From contig NZ_CANLTQ010000002.1 in NCBI RefSeq assembly GCF_947494025.1, positions 124,001 to 188,000 on the forward strand: 64,000 nucleotides of DNA. Direction: 5' to 3'. Below are positions 62,025-64,000 of this stretch, piece after piece. Under the pieces are notes generated by a model. That model was not told the DNA's origin. It saw nothing but the letters and a program-made list of their open reading frames with translations, and searched no databases. Numbering within the stretch: the stretch's first letter is position 1; the number at the start of each line of letters is the position of its first letter. Made by a program: the position numbers and the translations under genes. The stretch is from an uncultured Jannaschia sp. Its GTDB lineage: Bacteria; Pseudomonadota; Alphaproteobacteria; Rhodobacterales; Rhodobacteraceae.

Positions 62025-63322
62025 GCGGTGGGCAGCCGCAGCCGGGCGACGGTGCCCTGGCCCACCTTGCTCTCGATCTCGAAGGTCCCGCCGGAGCGGT
62101 TGGCGAAGTCCATTACCATGGCGAGGCCCAGCCCCGTTCCCTCGCCCGGGGGCTTGGTGGTCACGAAGGGCTCGGTCGCGCGGGCAAGGACCGACGGCTC
62201 CATCCCCGGCCCGTCATCGGCCACGACGAGGAGAATCCAGGGCGACATGTCGGATGGCGCCGAGGGAGAGCTGATCATCTCGGCCGTCAGGGTGATGATC
62301 CCGCCGCGCCTGCCCATCGCGTCGCGGGCGTTGACGACGAGGTTCAGCATCGCGGCCTCGCATTGCGACGGATCGGTATTCAGCCAAAGCGGCCCGCTGG
62401 CCCCGATGACAAGCGTGATGTTGGCCGGCAGGATACGCCGGGCGAAGGTGCCGAATTCATCGAGAAAGGGCGCGAGGTCCAGAATCCGTGTATCGCTCGG
62501 CGCGCGCCGGCTGGCGTCGAGCAGGCGCCCGACGAGGCGTCCTCCGCGTTCGGTCGCGTCGCCGATCTCCCGCAGCAGCGGGTCGCGTTCGGATTCCGGC
62601 ACCTCGGACAGAAGGTCGATATTGCCGCGCATGACGGTCAGCAGGTTGTTGAAATCGTGTGCGATGCCGCTGGTCAGCCGTCCGACGGCCTCGCCCTTCT
62701 GGGCATGGGCCAGCTCCTCCGTCCGCTCCGAAAGCCGCGCGCGCGTCCGGGCGGTGTTGAGCACCATCGCCGCGAAGTAGATCGTCACCAGGAAACTCGA
62801 GACGTGGAGGAAAACCAAGTCGGATGCCGGGATGGTCTTGCTGTAGCCGAACCCCGCGATCGTGAGTTGGGCGCCGAGTCCGACGATCACGGCGCCGATC
62901 CGCGCCGCGTCCTGCGACCGGGTGTCGTGACCGATGCAGTTCAGCGCCTGACCGAAGACGAGGAGGCCCGCGGACCACGCGGCGATGGCGGTGGGCCAGA
63001 ACGCGTTGACCACGGCGAACGCGCCGAAGGCGAGCACGGTGACGCCATGATGCGTGAGAAGGGCGAACAGCATCCGGCTCGTGACGCGGGCCGCCCGGTG
63101 AACGCGCGCGACGTGCCGGACATAGGTGAGGTCGGACAGGAAATAGATCGGGGCGATCAGCGCGACCCAAGGCGATCCGCCGAAATAGAGCATCAGCAAC
63201 ACGCCGGCTCCGATCAGTCCGAGGCGCAGCGGACGGACGGATGCCTGTTCCTGTTCGACGGCGAGGAAGTCCGCCACCCGACGGCGGAACTGCCTGTCCT
63301 TCAGCGTGGGTGCATGCAACAT
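62021..63322 (-). CDS. Membrane-bound sensor histidine kinase
   Basis: N-terminal hydrophobic segments; [34 protein letters not shown]-box [12 protein letters not shown]-boxes DDGPGMEPS...GTGLGLAMVMDFANRSGG. Confidence 0.88.
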   Translation of the reverse strand: MLHAPTLKDRQFRRRVADFLAVEQEQASVRPLRLGLIGAGVLLMLYFGGSPWVALIAPIYFLSDLTYVRHVARVHRAARVTSRMLFALLTHHGVTVLAFGAFAVVNAFWPTAIAAWSAGLLVFGQALNCIGHDTRSQDAARIGAVIVGLGAQLTIAGFGYSKTIPASDLVFLHVSSFLVTIYFAAMVLNTARTRARLSERTEELAHAQKGEAVGRLTSGIAHDFNNLLTVMRGNIDLLSEVPESERDPLLREIGDATERGGRLVGRLLDASRRAPSDTRILDLAPFLDEFGTFARRILPANITLVIGASGPLWLNTDPSQCEAAMLNLVVNARDAMGRRGGIITLTAEMISSPSAPSDMSPWILLVVADDGPGMEPSVLARATEPFVTTKPPGEGTGLGLAMVMDFANRSGGTFEIESKVGQGTVARLRLPTA

Positions 63323-63410
63323 CCGGCAGCTCCGATCACCCGGACGTTATCACGCGCCCGAGACCGCGCAAGCGCTCCGGCCCCGCGCGGCATGCGATTC
63401 CCGCCCGCAT

Positions 63411-64000
<590 letters not shown>

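Overview
64 kb of high-GC alphaproteobacterial chromosome, Rhodobacterales-like from gene content and synteny (cckA-recA-alaS, iscR-iscS-sufBCDS, chpT, olsBA, tauR-type sulfonate genes). It is mostly single-copy housekeeping and metabolic genes. I found no rRNA, tRNA, CRISPR array, prophage or IS element. Main blocks: parE (partial); galE; cckA; recA-alaS; SMR/YitT/icd; an isc-suf operon; glnE; class II DAHP synthase; yicC-gmk; chpT; olsB-olsA; trmJ; ctaA; an M32 peptidase; a sulfonate (taurine) dissimilation island (soeCBA-pta-xsc, tauR, tpa, tauABC); cobalamin genes (cobB, cobA, cbiD, cobK); HNH, Gfo/Idh/MocA, CPA antiporter, DMT and histidine kinase genes; eno (partial). The most interesting signals are regulatory or architectural: a perfect TTAA-N7-TTAA CtrA-type site before cckA; two LexA-type direct repeats (GTTC-N7-GTTC and GAAC-N7-GAAC) in the recA promoter; 23-bp-phased direct repeats before xsc and tpa matching a TauR-type operator; an AT-rich Irr/ICE-like palindrome made of rare codons inside iscS; a single-cysteine IscR; an enlarged TauC; and a decayed cupin (DUF985-like) remnant between a DMT transporter and an antiporter. 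I saw no clearly unprecedented multi-gene system. All product calls come from reading translated sequence and motifs, without database searches.
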